Source: Furcasterigmium furcatum
Lineage: Eukaryota; Ascomycota; Sordariomycetes; Glomerellales; Plectosphaerellaceae
NCBI GenBank assembly: GCA_001599815.1
Contig: BCIA01000004.1
Coordinates: 4,118,082-4,182,081 of the forward strand
Reading direction: 5' to 3'
Length of the DNA stretch: 64,000 nt
Shown in pieces: positions 22,394-33,322 of the stretch. The translations under genes and the position numbers were made by a program. Each line of letters starts with the position of its first letter. Position 1 is the stretch's first letter. The notes beneath the pieces are model-generated. The model saw only the letters and a program-made list of their open reading frames with translations. It was not told the origin of the DNA and made no database searches.

Positions 22394-22969
22394 GTTTCCC
22401 AGCGTTTCAAAGCGACCAGCTGAGGGATTATGGATGAGTTGACAGACACCTGATGCCGGAGAAATGTGGATGAGGGAAGAGTCACAGTTCGGGGGAGGTT
22501 CCCACTCTCGGCCGAAAAGTCTGATTGGGGCAGCCCGTCATCGGCGGCATCGAGGCCCCGCCGCATCCGGACCGGTCGCCCGACAAGACGGGACGCACGC
22601 GGTGTTCCTTCTTCCTTCCTAGTATATTGATGCTTCCTCTGTCAGATTATTCGGTGGTTTTCATGTGTCGTGCCAGACAGATCACAGATCTCGATGCCAA
22701 ACACGAGTTCACAGAGCGTGGGATCGAACACATTGTCTACGGGGGTATCTAGAAAATGGCGGATGCTGTTGGCGACGCTGCTCTTCCTCCCTCGCGCAAG
22801 GTGCTCACTGAACACCTTAAGCTAATTGATATCATCTTCGCCTGAGGGCCTCGAGGCTCAGTGCATCTGGGAAACTTACGAATTACCATGGTATGTCGCC
22901 GGTTCTCGTTTGCAGAATGCGTTTCACTGAACTCATCAGCCACATGATCGATCACACATCAGCGGCACC
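22394..22969. other. Intergenic, no gene seen
   Basis: This holds the Hal2-like promoter and the 3' flank of the next gene. No feature is supported. Confidence 0.5.
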
Positions 22970-23932
22970 TCACTGACCTTCGTCCCACGTCACAGGGGGG
23001 ATGTTGGCGACCGCAATCTCCCACCAGAGCTTCAGGCACCATGTCGCCACCAGCGCGTCCCTGCTCTGCCGGTTCATCGCCTCCTTGATTTCCAGGCGGT
23101 AGATGCCCTGATCGCCGGTCTCGACAGCCACCAGGCGACTCTTGTCCGCCCCATCCCTCCACTCGAACAGTCCCTTCCTCCTCGACTTGACATCGTACAG
23201 CATGTCGCCCTGCTGTAGTTCACTGGCCTTGTTGGGCCTGGATGCCCGCCAGGCGCGGAAGCCGGAACCCCCAAGGCTGCGGTGTGTCTTGAGGCCAACG
23301 AACCCGAGACTGCTCCGCCCAACGGGCTCGAGGTGATACGGGAACTCGGAGAGCACAAAGAGCGGGAAGCGGATGAGATCATAGATGTGCTTCTCGCGGG
23401 TGGCGATCCTAGGCGCGCCACCGCTTTGAGAGAGGGCATTGCGAACTCGGTAGTCATATCGAGAGAGTTCGACCGTCATGTTCGACTCGCGAAGGTGTCC
23501 GATTGCTAGAGAAAGCTTATAAAGGGGAAGCGAGTCTGCGGTGACGGTGCTGTGGACTTCGGTCCCTGCCAGAAGAAGGGTGTCTGGTCCAAGTAGGTCG
23601 TCTTCGACGAAGTCCGCATCGTCGGTATACGGGGGCAATGCGTCCCCTGTGGACTGGAAGGCAGGCGGGGGAGGGCCGTTTGAAGGCGAAGGGGCGAGAC
23701 CATCCCCAGATGAGCCGGCGATCAGCTCGTCCTCCGGGGAAAGGAGGCTCTCGGGTTGGGGAGATGGTCCTCCACTAATACCAGGGGTTGATGCTGAGGG
23801 AGATAGCAGACTCTCATATTTCTGTGCCCGTTTCTCCTCTGATGACGCCTTTCGTGCGGGCTTTTCGTTGTCGTCTGACGTCGCTGGAGGCAGCAGACTG
23901 GAATACTTCTGCGCCGGCTTCTTCTCGCTCAT
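22970..23932 (-). CDS. Conserved fungal protein of unknown function with SLLxP repeats
   Basis: Single exon, 320 aa; I do not recognise a named domain. Residues 1-120 are disordered and contain a repeated short motif, AQKYSSLLPP, AQKYESLLSP and PESLLSPED, plus an LPPY motif. From about 105 on the sequence is folded-looking and well composed (LPLYKLSLAIGHLRESN, HIYDLIRFPLFVLSEFPYHLEP, ending in LVATWCLKLWWEIA), which resembles proteins found widely in Pezizomycotina without assigned function, from memory. There is no signal peptide or membrane span. A TATA-like element lies about 100 bp upstream. Confidence 0.78.
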   Translation of the reverse strand: MSEKKPAQKYSSLLPPATSDDNEKPARKASSEEKRAQKYESLLSPSASTPGISGGPSPQPESLLSPEDELIAGSSGDGLAPSPSNGPPPPAFQSTGDALPPYTDDADFVEDDLLGPDTLLLAGTEVHSTVTADSLPLYKLSLAIGHLRESNMTVELSRYDYRVRNALSQSGGAPRIATREKHIYDLIRFPLFVLSEFPYHLEPVGRSSLGFVGLKTHRSLGGSGFRAWRASRPNKASELQQGDMLYDVKSRRKGLFEWRDGADKSRLVAVETGDQGIYRLEIKEAMNRQSRDALVATWCLKLWWEIAVANIPPVTWDEGQ

Positions 23933-24660
23933 GGTTGATGGGATGTCCTGGATAAATGAGGTGGTTCTTGTTTTGCGTGCCCCAGTGTTTGCTCATGGGA
24001 AGTCCAAGTGTCCCGAGGCACCAAGGTAGGTTCTTATATGAGCTCAAGAGAAAATGGAACGCGGGGCAGGGAAGGAGATAACGTCCATGACGAAAGAGGA
24101 GATGGGTCCGTCTCGTGAGGTGTGAGGCAATTGCCAAGGCACACTCCTTCCTGCGGCTTGTTTCGGGCGAAGGCCGGTGGCCAAGAGGTTTCCGCCCACA
24201 TCAACCCGCTGAGCCCCGCGTCGCCGGTTCCACTCAGCGGGCACCAGCATGTCCCGTCACAGCGGATGGTGGCGCTGTAGATCCATGACTCGGAGGGGTT
24301 GGGCTCCAGTCGAGCGGCGAACTTTCTTGAAAGAGTTAGAGATATTAGTTGCATGCAGCAAGACAGCAACCGATTGTGAGGCTGTGCACTCAGTTTCAAG
24401 AGTCGCCAGCTCAAAAGTTCCATCCAATTAACGCTGTAGCTCCAAGGCTCAATCTGAGGACTGGTTCATATGTTTCTTCCGAGAACGGCTATTTTGGATT
24501 CGACCTTCATAACAAGGTATGCATTATCCAGTCCAGAGCCACGTTCTTCAACTCTCATATCAAATCCAGTCAGACCCGTCACCCCTAACGATAGGTATTG
24601 TCACATTTCAACTCCGCCAGAAATGTCTCAGGCCTTCATGGGCTCGCCGCTCGTCGCATC
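23933..24660. other. Intergenic: promoter of the unknown gene and MFS 3' flank
   Basis: 728 bp. A TATAAG on minus lies at 24033-24038. No gene is supported. Confidence 0.5.
24033..24038 (-). promoter_or_regulatory. TATA-like element
   Basis: TATAAG on the minus strand lies about 105 bp before the ATG at 23932, a usual distance in fungi. Confidence 0.4.
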
Positions 24661-26385
24661 TCAAACAGCAACCTTCTTGGGATCCTGCTCGGACTGGGCG
24701 ACGTTGGCCTGGGCGCCGGCAGCCTTCTCCGGGAGCTCAATGGCCGTTTCGTTCGTCACGGCAGTCTCGTGCATGATGGCAGCGCCCTTCTGCACGTGGC
24801 TGACACCGCCGAAGAGAGCGTCCATCTCCTCGAGGGGAACCTGCTTGGTCTCGGGAAGCAGGAAGTAGACGAGAACCGCGAGGACGACGTTCATCGCCAT
24901 GAAGAAGAAGAACGTCTTGCTGTTTGTCGCTGCTGTCAGCTATCAAGAGTTCCATGTCACGGAAAAGGTGCCACTTACAGTCCCTCGTTGCCGTAGAAGA
25001 GGGGGAAGAACTGCTGGAAGATGGTGTTGGCCACGCCCTGCATCTGAACACTCATGCCCACGGCCGGGCCTCGGACGTGCACGGGGAAGATCTCGCTCGT
25101 GTAGGTCCAGGTGGTGGCACCCCAGGTCGGCTTGTAGAAGAAGGCGAAGAGGAACGCCAAAAAGGTGATGGCAATGCCGACCGGCCTCGACTTGTTATCC
25201 TCGCCGGGAGTGGCGAGACCGACGATGGGGATGATCAGGGTACAGACGGCCATACCAACCGCACCGACGAGGAAAAGGAACCTTCTTCCGTATCTGTCGA
25301 CTGTCCAAACGGCATTGAGCGTGAAGAGAATTCCAAAGGTGGCGTTCAGAGCGTTGATCAGGTTGATGGTGTCGACACTGTCGTATACCTTCGCGTAAAT
25401 GGTGGAGGAGTAGCTGTTCAGTGTTCCCTGGCCGCTGAGCTGCTGGCCAGTGTTGATGAAGAACGCGAGGTAGAGACGCTTGCGGATGCTGGGGTCCCTG
25501 AAGAGGGCCTTGTACGCCTTCCAGCCTTCCGACTGTGTGTCCCGCTCGTACTCGACGGCTTCGCGGATCGACATAAGCTCCTCTTCGACGACCTCGGGAT
25601 CGGCACGGACTCGGGTAAGGGCCTTCCGAGCACCCTCAATGTCCTTCTTTCGGTTGACGAGCCAACGCGGAGACTCTGGGATGAAGGGCAGCTGGGCGAG
25701 AATGATCACAGGCATCATCAGCTGGAAAATAACCACCATCTTCCAGTCCCAGTGACCCAGGCTGTCGCGGTTCTGGGCTGCGACATAGTTGATCCAGTAA
25801 GCGATGAAAGATCCGACAGAGTAGAACATCTGCCAGAACGTCATGACCTTGCCGCGAATCTCGGACTTTGTGATCTCGCCGATGTAAATTGGGCCGGAAG
25901 CTGTTGCAAGATGTGTCAGACAAAGTTTGCTGAGATCAGGTCGGATGCTTCAGGGTCAAGACTCACTCAACGCAACAGCTTGGCCAGCTCCAATAAGAAC
26001 ACGGCCGAAGATGAAGACTCCGAGATTGCGGTATGGAACGAAGGTCTGGATGAAAGTCGCAATGATGACGATGATGCAACCAATGCCCATGCCCCAACGA
26101 CGGCCGAAGTAATCGGCCTGATACAGTTCAGTGATATTCTGCCCGAGAATTAGGAGATCAACTTACGATAGGGCCCGATGCGAACCATCCCGTGACGATG
26201 GAACCAACGGTGTAAGTGGTGTTGATCAGGCCAATCCAGTTGGGGTCGGGGCTGTCGAAGTAGTCCTTCCAGTTGGGAGAGACTTGAACAGAGTTGAAAA
26301 CGGAGGCGTCGTAGCCCATGAGAATCATGCAGCCTGCCGCCACAAGGGCGACATACCAGTTGTACACCAACTCTTTGCTCGGCAT
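24661..26385 (-). CDS. MFS sugar porter
   Basis: Exons are complement(24661..24919, 24979..25900, 25967..26117, 26167..26385), 516 aa, with introns of 49, 66 and 59 bp in agreeing phases. Sugar-porter signatures are present: GRR after the second span (ADYFGRRWG), GRVLIGAG..ALTSGPIYIGE, PESPRWL before the central loop, GQQLSGQG in span 7, DRYGRR, and PETKQVPLEEMDALFG at the C-terminus. Twelve spans are expected in the plasma membrane, moving a hexose, disaccharide or polyol by proton symport. The substrate cannot be read from sequence. Upstream at about 1.3 kb lies a pair of C-rich motifs shared with the dehydrogenase promoter at 33.3 kb. Confidence 0.9.
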
Positions 26386-27620
26386 GTTGGCAAGTCAGAG
26401 AACGGCGCTTTGGTTTGGATGGGATTAGACTGTCGCGGATGCGGTAGCGGCTTGATCGACTTTTCAGCTAGATGTTATCGAACACCGGAGACCCAGCCAA
26501 CTTATACTCGTGCGTCTCCATACCATGAAGCATTTCCAGATCAAAGGTTTTGTGCGGGGGGCCGCTGATCACCGCCAACGCTAGCAATCCAAGCTGAGGT
26601 GACAGTCTGAAGTGAGTTACTTGCCAGATCTGGCCGAGGCGAACTCCAACATCAAGGGACATGGCATTCTCTCCAACAGCAATTATCTCGATTGGAGGAA
26701 GATCATGTATTGTCTTCTGGCTAAATCCATTGCATCGGTAGTGCTGCGGCAAAAAGCTTGTCTTCTTTTGCGTCGGTTGGTACTTGGCAATATCAAGGGA
26801 CCTTGGTCGCACCGCGTGATGGTTGGCGCGCTTGGTTCGCCCCTGACCACCCCTCGGGTGTCACCCCCCATGTCTGTCAGGCGAGAACCAACAATCCCAT
26901 GATGCATACCGACAAGAAAGAAGGGATCGCGAGATCTAGGCTTCCTATCTTGGGGTTGCGACATGAGGTTTAGCAGGCTGACTTGACCTTCTTTCGCCAG
27001 TTCATGGGAACAGATGCTGCCATGTCGTGGTCACGTTGTGGCTGCAGTGGAGAACGCGGGAAGAAGATGCTCATGAGGAAGCGTTTCTCCTTGTCTTGTT
27101 TTCCTTCTGAAGAGCACGATATTGCTTCCGTGGCTGTCGTTCGCGGACACCCACCTTGTCGACGAGAACAGCAGCAGGCTAAATGCCAGGAGGTCTGTAA
27201 ATTCCAAATTCTTAATAATGGAAGATACCAAGATTCCAAGAGGACCTTCTCGCGATGATGTGACCGGTCTCTCCGTCTGACATGTGTCTTCTCCTCGGCC
27301 CCTTTCCTTGCAGAGCAACTTGGCCTCGGGATTTCCTTCATTATTGGAGGAAAATAAACAGTTAAAGGAGCGATGAGGCGCAGGTCTAACGCCTTCCAAG
27401 ACTTCCTGATCCCTGAAAGTCTAACAAATTCCACAAACCACGCCGTTCCTGTGGCTAGATATGCCTGCAACACGGGATGCCGGGGAATGAGATCGGCACT
27501 TAAGCATCGCAACCAAGAAACCAAGATCCCCGGAGTCAGGCCACCCACCGGCTAATTCAGGCTAAAATGCACTGAAGTCTAATCTGGCAACGACCAGCCC
27601 TCTTAGGCAAGGATTGAGCC

Positions 27621-27634
27621 GAGCCGATCGGCTC
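27621..27634. promoter_or_regulatory. Palindrome with CCG-AT-CGG core
   Basis: A perfect 14-bp palindrome in the sugar transporter upstream region. An everted CCG/CGG pair fits a zinc binuclear cluster site; the factor is unknown. Confidence 0.4.
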
Positions 27635-27649
27635 TGGCCTTGGTGTAAG

Positions 27650-27712
27650 CTGGGGATTACCCCGAACCCCCGGAACCCCGCACCAGGAACTTTCAATGAT
27701 ACCCCGAACTCC
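27650..27712. promoter_or_regulatory. C-rich motif pair upstream of the sugar transporter
   Basis: GGGGATTACCCCGAAC lies near 27652 and ATACCCCGAACTCC at 27699-27712. Close relatives lie at 33272-33292, 33305-33322, 35163-35179 and 37418-37434. CTGGGG within it also fits the CreA consensus SYGGRG. The role is inferred. Confidence 0.4.
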
Positions 27713-27833
27713 ATGCCCCGAAATCCATCCATGATACACCGCGGCTCGCCAATAGATTCATTTCGCTTCCAAAAGGACGGCTAGTGGGTCAGTAAGGGCG
27801 TATTTGTGCGGTGAGGCGAGGCACATGTCTCTT

Positions 27834-30181
27834 CTACTTCGGGCCAAGTCCAGTGTTGGGGGGCCCTCCAACAGCGAATCTCCTTACGACCCAGGGGCTT
27901 GAACTCGTTAGGGCATCATGGGCGAGCCCGTACCCCAGACAACTCCATGTGTCTCGCCCACTGCGCTGCACGATCATGACAACGGAATCCACCGGCATCC
28001 AGTAAGGAATATACCCCAAAGTCATCGGCTTCCGGCGGCTGATTACGACGGAGAAGAATTGCCCTCCTTGGCCATGCGGGACATCTCCGGAGGCGGTTTC
28101 CTCGCTGACAACCCATAGCTGGCCCGAAGGGTTCTGGAGGATGACATCCTTTCTCGCTGACTCTGCAGGCTCGCCCGGGGCGCCTGTCGACGGATATCAG
28201 AATCACAACTCTCACAACACCTGTGCCGGAACACAGACTTACCAGTTTCTCCAGGGAGTCTTTGCACTGCCGCTGCTTTCGCCTCAAAAGTAAAGTACCC
28301 CTCAGCGTCTATCACGCCGCGGGGCGTCCCGTCGAGAAACCAAGGCATTCCCACCTGTACCAAGTCCTTGATGGCCTCCAAGCCCCGGGGCGTCTCGATG
28401 TAAGCCTTGCCGGCAACGCTTGTCTTCGGCACGGCTGGCAGCCAGCTGATCGCGGGATCGGGGGCGATGTCGAGGAACAGCCCCAGCCAGTGCGCCCCTT
28501 CACCTTGGGAAAGCAAGGTGCGCGCGAGCTCTGTGAGAGCCTGGCGACGGTCGCCCACCTGGAACGCCGAAGGCTCCAAGGTCACCCCAAGCAGGCCCAT
28601 GATACTGAAGACCATATCCACAGGCCTCGAGGACGTGCGGAGGAAAGACGAGCGCCAGATACCCACCGACCGCTCCGGCCCCGCGCTGCCCATCGAGTTC
28701 TGGAGGACCACGGAAGCGTAGCTAAACTTGTCACCGAAGAGGTTGTTGACCAGGTACGGCCGATCTCCGGCGAAGGTTGTCGGCATGTCCATAATCAACC
28801 CCCCAGAGCTCAGCATGGCCTTGAGATCAACATCCGCCGACCTGCCTGGTTCAAGCTCGGCGATAGGCGGCTGCGGCAGAAAGACCTGAGTGGCAGTGCC
28901 CCAGGGCCAGGCGAAGATGACTCGGGCCGCCGGGGGTGCGACGGCTTCCTGGAGGGTCCAGGCGCGGTCCATCCACGACGTCTCCTCGTCGACGCTGGCG
29001 AGCCTTGCCAGCCCGCCGGGGAGGACCAAGCAGCAGCGACAGAACTGGTAGATGCGGAACATGTGCTTGATCTGCCACGCCTTGTCTGAGGCGCTGAGCT
29101 GGACGATGCCGAGTCTGTCGAGCCAGATCATCTCGCATTTATGTTGGAGGGATGCCAGGCAAGCAGACCGCAGCACGGCGAGGGAGATTGGGTCGGCCTC
29201 CTCGGCGCCTTTCACCACCATGAACTGGTCTGCGCTGGTGGTTGTCTCGTCGACGTCCAGCCCTTGCCAGACGTATGATATGGCAGAGTACCGATCCTCG
29301 GGGAGCCTGTCGAAGGCTAGGATTCTTATCGTCGAGTCCTTGACAAAAGACCGACAATGGATGAATCGGAAGCGGCAGGGGCGTAGGTCGGCTAAAGACA
29401 GAGGCTCCTTGACGAGCTGCTCTGCCTGTATTTTGAGCTCCTCGAGTCCTTCTGGGAGTTGACCGAACCGGAGGCGAAGGCAGGCAAGCTCAATGCTCAA
29501 CATGTCCAAAGCATCCTCGGTGATGTTTTGGGGACCTTGAGCCACGACCTTCTGCAATGCCGCCAGGGCTTGGCCCAGATCTGCCTGGGGATTGGAACAC
29601 CCATGCTGATGGTAATGTGCCTCGTACAGCCTGCTGGCAGCCAGCAGAGCGATGGTCTCGGCCAAGGATCCTGGCTGGACGATCTTGAGAGCTCGATCCA
29701 TAAACTCGATGCCGAGGGTCAAGTCGATGCCTCCCGAATATGATCGATGCCGCGCCATCGCCTTTCCGACGGCCTCCAGGCTTCGGTATATGCTGTCCAG
29801 TCTTGAATCAGGTTCGGGCGCTTCGTCCTGGAGGACGTTGGCTACCTCCATGACATGTTGGAACACCTCGTCTCGCACCGAGCCCTGGCCGTCGTTGACG
29901 AGGTTGACGCACACGTCCAGGATGGTGAGCACAAGCTCGAAGGCCGCATCAACTTGCGCTGTCCTAGTCGCATCCTGTGACTGCTGGCACATGCGGCACA
30001 CATCTTCAATTCGCTTCGCTTCCTGTGTTTGGAAGGATAGAGCTTTGCGTAGAGTCTGGGTGGCCTTCGTCAATGCTGGCCCCAGCCTGGATTGCGGACT
30101 TGGCCGGGCGTTGTTTGCGGGTCTTCTGCTCTCAGTTCCCGGCTGCACAATGACTGAATCGCTAAAAACGATGCGGACCAT
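27834..30181 (-). CDS. HET-domain protein (heterokaryon incompatibility type)
   Basis: Exons are complement(27834..28183, 28243..30181), 762 aa. The HET domain is at about 297-420: YSAISYVWQG, IWLDRLGIVQ, WQIKHMFRIYQ, SWMDRAWTLQEAV. HET domains trigger cell death on non-self recognition in some fungi, but most genomic copies have no known role. The N-terminal 290 residues are helical without a named partner domain. I add a 59-bp intron (GTAAGT donor, CGACAG acceptor) near the 3' end; reading through it gives a low-complexity tail ending at 28043, whereas splicing gives a folded-looking C-terminus (DVILQNPSGQLWVVSEET, MPVDSVVMIVQR) that suits the family. It is divergent from the OB-fold gene, 263 bp apart. 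Confidence 0.85.
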
Positions 30182-30444
30182 TGTATGTAAGCTCTGAGGT
30201 CACTCGGCCAAGTTAGTGTCTGGGAACCGGGTGAGGCGGCGTAGAAACTGGCCCAGGGCCGGGGAGAGACGGGCGACCTCCACCGTGGCCTGGACCCCTG
30301 AATTTAGTCCCTGCCTTGTACAGTTCGAATTTCTGCGGTGCACTTTTCGCACGGTGGCCCCGCGTTCCGGCGTCATTGTGTGCCCCGCGACCAGCAACAC
30401 CAGTTTACCACCTTGACCAGCTCATACACAATGCTTCCACCCAC

Positions 30445-31662
30445 ATGCCGCCCTCGGAGTCCCGCGACGTACCGGACGCAGCACAAGAATCTCCGGCCGA
30501 CGAGAAAATACCCATAACCTTTGCCGACCCCACCGAACCTTTCTCCCCGAAGCCCCTCATTGCCGAGCTGCTGCGAACGCGATACTGCACCCCAAGATCC
30601 ATCCTCCTGGTTGAAGACGTCGACATCGTCGCTCTGCCCCGATCAACGAAATGGCGCGCCATCCGCCTGGTCCTCGGAGATGGAGAGCTTTGTGTGCAAG
30701 CCCTCCTGCGACCTGAGATGCACCGATTCGTCGACCTCGGCACCATCCAAGTCGGCTGCTACGTGCGCCTCGGCACCTTCGTCGTTGAGCAGCGCGACCT
30801 CGCGACCCGAGACGCGTCAGGTGCGCCAGCACAGATGGTGTACCTGGTCATTAACGATCTGGTTACCGTGGGTTGGCACGACTCCCTCACACGCGTGAAC
30901 CCTAGGGCGAAACACCATGGCAAGGAGGAGGTCGCGCAAGGGGAAGACGAAGAAGGCTTCATCCCCAGCAGCGACATCGAGATCGAGGGCATTGAAAACG
31001 CCGTGGCTGAAGAACAAGGGAACCCGTCTCCAAAGGCCCCGGCAAGACGGCGAGGAGGCCCTGAAAAAGAAGAGCCGGAGGACAACCTCGACAACGACGG
31101 CTCTGACTTCGAGGACATGGTCGTCTCCCCTTCCAAGATGGCTCGCCGTCGCGAGCAAATCTCCGCACACACCCAGCGCGCCCCCGTCGCGCTGCCCCGC
31201 GACTGGACGGACCCATCCATCCCGCTCAAGCTCACGCCTCTTCGGTCGATCCCCTTCCTCCCATACAAACAAAACTGGTCGATGAACGCGCTCGTAATCG
31301 TCACCTCGATTAGCCCTGTCGAGTCCTGCACCATTCCTCCTTTCACCATGCGGAAGGCCTGTATTGCGGACCCCTCGACGAGCAAACAAATCCTCCTGAC
31401 GGTGTTTCTCGACCCGGAAGAGTTCTCACCCAAAATCGGCAGCGTCGTGCTGCTGGTCGGCGTGAAGAACCATCTTTTCGACGGCGGGAGTCTGAAGAAG
31501 TACGTCAGCGACAAGCCGAGGAGACCGGCTGAGAGGTGGTGGTACGAGGAGCCGCGCGATTTTGCATGGTGCGATGTCGATAGCCTGAGGGCGTGGTGGG
31601 AGACCGAAGGGAAATTCACTCTGGATGCGCCCGCTGAGTCGAAGGATGAAACGAATTCATGA
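30445..31662 (+). CDS. Probable double OB-fold nucleic-acid-binding protein
   Basis: Single exon, 405 aa. Two beta-rich regions look like OB-folds: about 45-155 (WRAIRLVLGDGELCVQALL, CYVRLGTFVVEQRD, VYLVINDLV) and about 245-365 (SMNALVIVTSISPVESC, ILLTVFLDPEEF, VVLLVGVKNHLFDGG). They flank an acidic, Lys/Arg-mixed linker (about 175-245). The pattern recalls RPA-type or telomere-type single-strand binding proteins, but this is by shape only. The frame extends upstream to 30316; I prefer ATG 30445 because the upstream residues look like leader and this start opens an acidic head. It shares a 263-bp divergent promoter with the HET gene and is convergent with the dehydrogenase. Confidence 0.72.
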   Translation: MPPSESRDVPDAAQESPADEKIPITFADPTEPFSPKPLIAELLRTRYCTPRSILLVEDVDIVALPRSTKWRAIRLVLGDGELCVQALLRPEMHRFVDLGTIQVGCYVRLGTFVVEQRDLATRDASGAPAQMVYLVINDLVTVGWHDSLTRVNPRAKHHGKEEVAQGEDEEGFIPSSDIEIEGIENAVAEEQGNPSPKAPARRRGGPEKEEPEDNLDNDGSDFEDMVVSPSKMARRREQISAHTQRAPVALPRDWTDPSIPLKLTPLRSIPFLPYKQNWSMNALVIVTSISPVESCTIPPFTMRKACIADPSTSKQILLTVFLDPEEFSPKIGSVVLLVGVKNHLFDGGSLKKYVSDKPRRPAERWWYEEPRDFAWCDVDSLRAWWETEGKFTLDAPAESKDETNS

Positions 31663-31762
31663 CGCTGATTGTGACTGTGAGGACTATGAGGGCTATGAAA
31701 CTGGCAGTTGAATATTCTAATCAACTTTGCGGAATAGATGAGCTATGATTCCGCTTCTCTGC

Positions 31763-33127
31763 CTACTTCCACTGCACCGTGACGCCCTGCTCATGCGACT
31801 CCCTCGCAAGCTCAATCACGCGCAGGCCGTCCCGCGACTGGGTCGCCTTGACAGCCAGCTCCTTCTTCCCATTGATGGCATCCGCCACGTTCTCGTACAG
31901 TCCCATCCACCGGCCAGTGACAGTCGGGTAGCGGCCCGTGTACTTCTTCGTCCGGGGATCGAACTTCTGCACGCTGGCATCGAACTCATCGTACGTGGTC
32001 AGGATGCCGCGGAGCTCCTCAGGCTCAACGCCGTATCCCTCATCAAGCGGCTTGAGGCCTTCGCTGATCTGCTCCTCCTGGGGACAGGTGCTGCGTTGTT
32101 GGAACTGGCAGAGTTTAGCGTCACAGCATTCCTATCAAAGGGGCAGCCGGCTTACCTTGATGAACGAGCCCTTGGTACCTCTCACAAGCAGCTTCAGCTG
32201 CTGCGCCATGGGGGTGGTGACAGACGTCTTCACCGTAACAAGCAGGTCCTTCTGCTGCCCGTCGTACTGCAGGATGATGGTGAAGGAATCCTCGACCTCG
32301 CTGTCGATGCCCCTCTGGGCGCGGAAGAAGCCCGTCACGCTCTTGGGCCTGCCGAAGAGCGCCAGCGCCTGGTCGACACTGTGCGTACCTGGTCGCGGTC
32401 AGCTGTGTGTTTGAATATTCGAGGTCGCGTGAGTCAGAGTCGTACCAAGACCAAAAGCCATCCCCGACCCCGGGGTGTACTTCTTCGCTGTCATACTGGA
32501 CAGCCATGGCGGGGACTCGAAGTCGTAGTGAATCTCGGCTTCCTTGATGTCGCCCAGGGCACCCTTCTCTACGATCTGGCAGAGGGTCTGGAAGTCACCG
32601 TCCTGGGGAAGAGGTTAGCCATACTGAAGTGGAAGACTCTGAGTACTGGACGGCTGGACCAACCCATCGGCGGTTCTGGAAGCAGGTGAGGATAAGTCCC
32701 TTCTGCTGAGCCAACTCGATGACCCTGTCTGCCTCCGCAGCGGACCTTGCGAAAGGCTTGTCGGCGATTACTGAGCCATGTGTTAGCGCCCTTGTCTGTA
32801 ACCCCTTTCAGAGGGCGCCACCATACCATGTTTCCCCGCGAGCAACGCCTTCTCGGCAAAGGAGGCATGGGTGTCGGTGTGAGTTGCAACGACCACGAAC
32901 TGAATCTCGGGGTCTGCGAAGAACTCTTCCTCAGTCCTGTAGTGCCTGACGTTGGGGAAGTCGACGGTGCAGTGGGAGCCCTTGGGTGCCGAAGAGGGGT
33001 CCGCGGGCGCCTCAGCTCTCTGCAGGATGGCGATGACCTCGTAGTCGGGGATGGCCGAGATGAACGGCAGGTGGAAACTTCTGGCGGCATTGCCATAGCC
33101 CACGACGCCGACTTTAATGGGAGACAT
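31763..33127 (-). CDS. Gfo/Idh/MocA family NAD(P)-dependent oxidoreductase
   Basis: Five exons: complement(31763..32104, 32156..32388, 32446..32602, 32664..32770, 32827..33127), 379 aa, all phases agreeing. The Rossmann start is KVGVVGYGNAARSFHLPF, then VVVATHTDTHASFAEKALLAGKHV, IADKPFARSAAEAD (the EKP-type motif, here DKP, whose lysine is catalytic), TCFQNRRW and a C-terminal beta domain (GLGTHSVDQALALFGRP, with the conserved histidine). For the last intron I use the acceptor before FQQRSTCPQEEQ because the residues suit the family; two other AGs lie 12 and 27 nt further on. The family oxidises sugars, inositols or related polyols. A TATAAA lies about 80 bp upstream. Confidence 0.88.
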
Positions 33128-33202
33128 GATGAAATTTTGAGCTGTGAACAGGAATGCGTCTGAGGATTGTCAGAATGTTCTGCACAGGAGTGAGGTCCCA
33201 GG

Positions 33203-33208
33203 TTTATA
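33203..33208 (-). promoter_or_regulatory. TATA box of the dehydrogenase gene
   Basis: TATAAA on the minus strand, about 76-81 bp before the ATG at 33127. Confidence 0.55.
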
Positions 33209-33271
33209 AGTACGCACTCTCAACATGTCCGATCATCCCCGGTGCGGGGTGTTGATGAGGGACCACACAGT

Positions 33272-33322
33272 CTGGGGTTACTCCGAGTCCCCTAGCGCCG
33301 GTTAATACCCCGGGACTCCCCG
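33272..33322. promoter_or_regulatory. C-rich motif pair upstream of the dehydrogenase
   Basis: GGGGTTACTCCGAGTCCCC ends at 33292, and ATACCCCGGGACTCCCCG lies at 33305-33322. Both are close to the pair upstream of the sugar transporter, in the same order, but here only 145-200 bp from the start codon. Confidence 0.45.

Larger units (their letters stand above)
26386..27833. other. Intergenic: sugar transporter promoter
   Basis: 1.45 kb. It contains C-rich motif copies at 27650-27670 and 27699-27712, and a perfect 14-bp palindrome GAGCCGATCGGCTC at 27621-27634 with everted CCG/CGG triplets, a form bound by fungal zinc-cluster factors. No ORF is supported. Confidence 0.55.
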
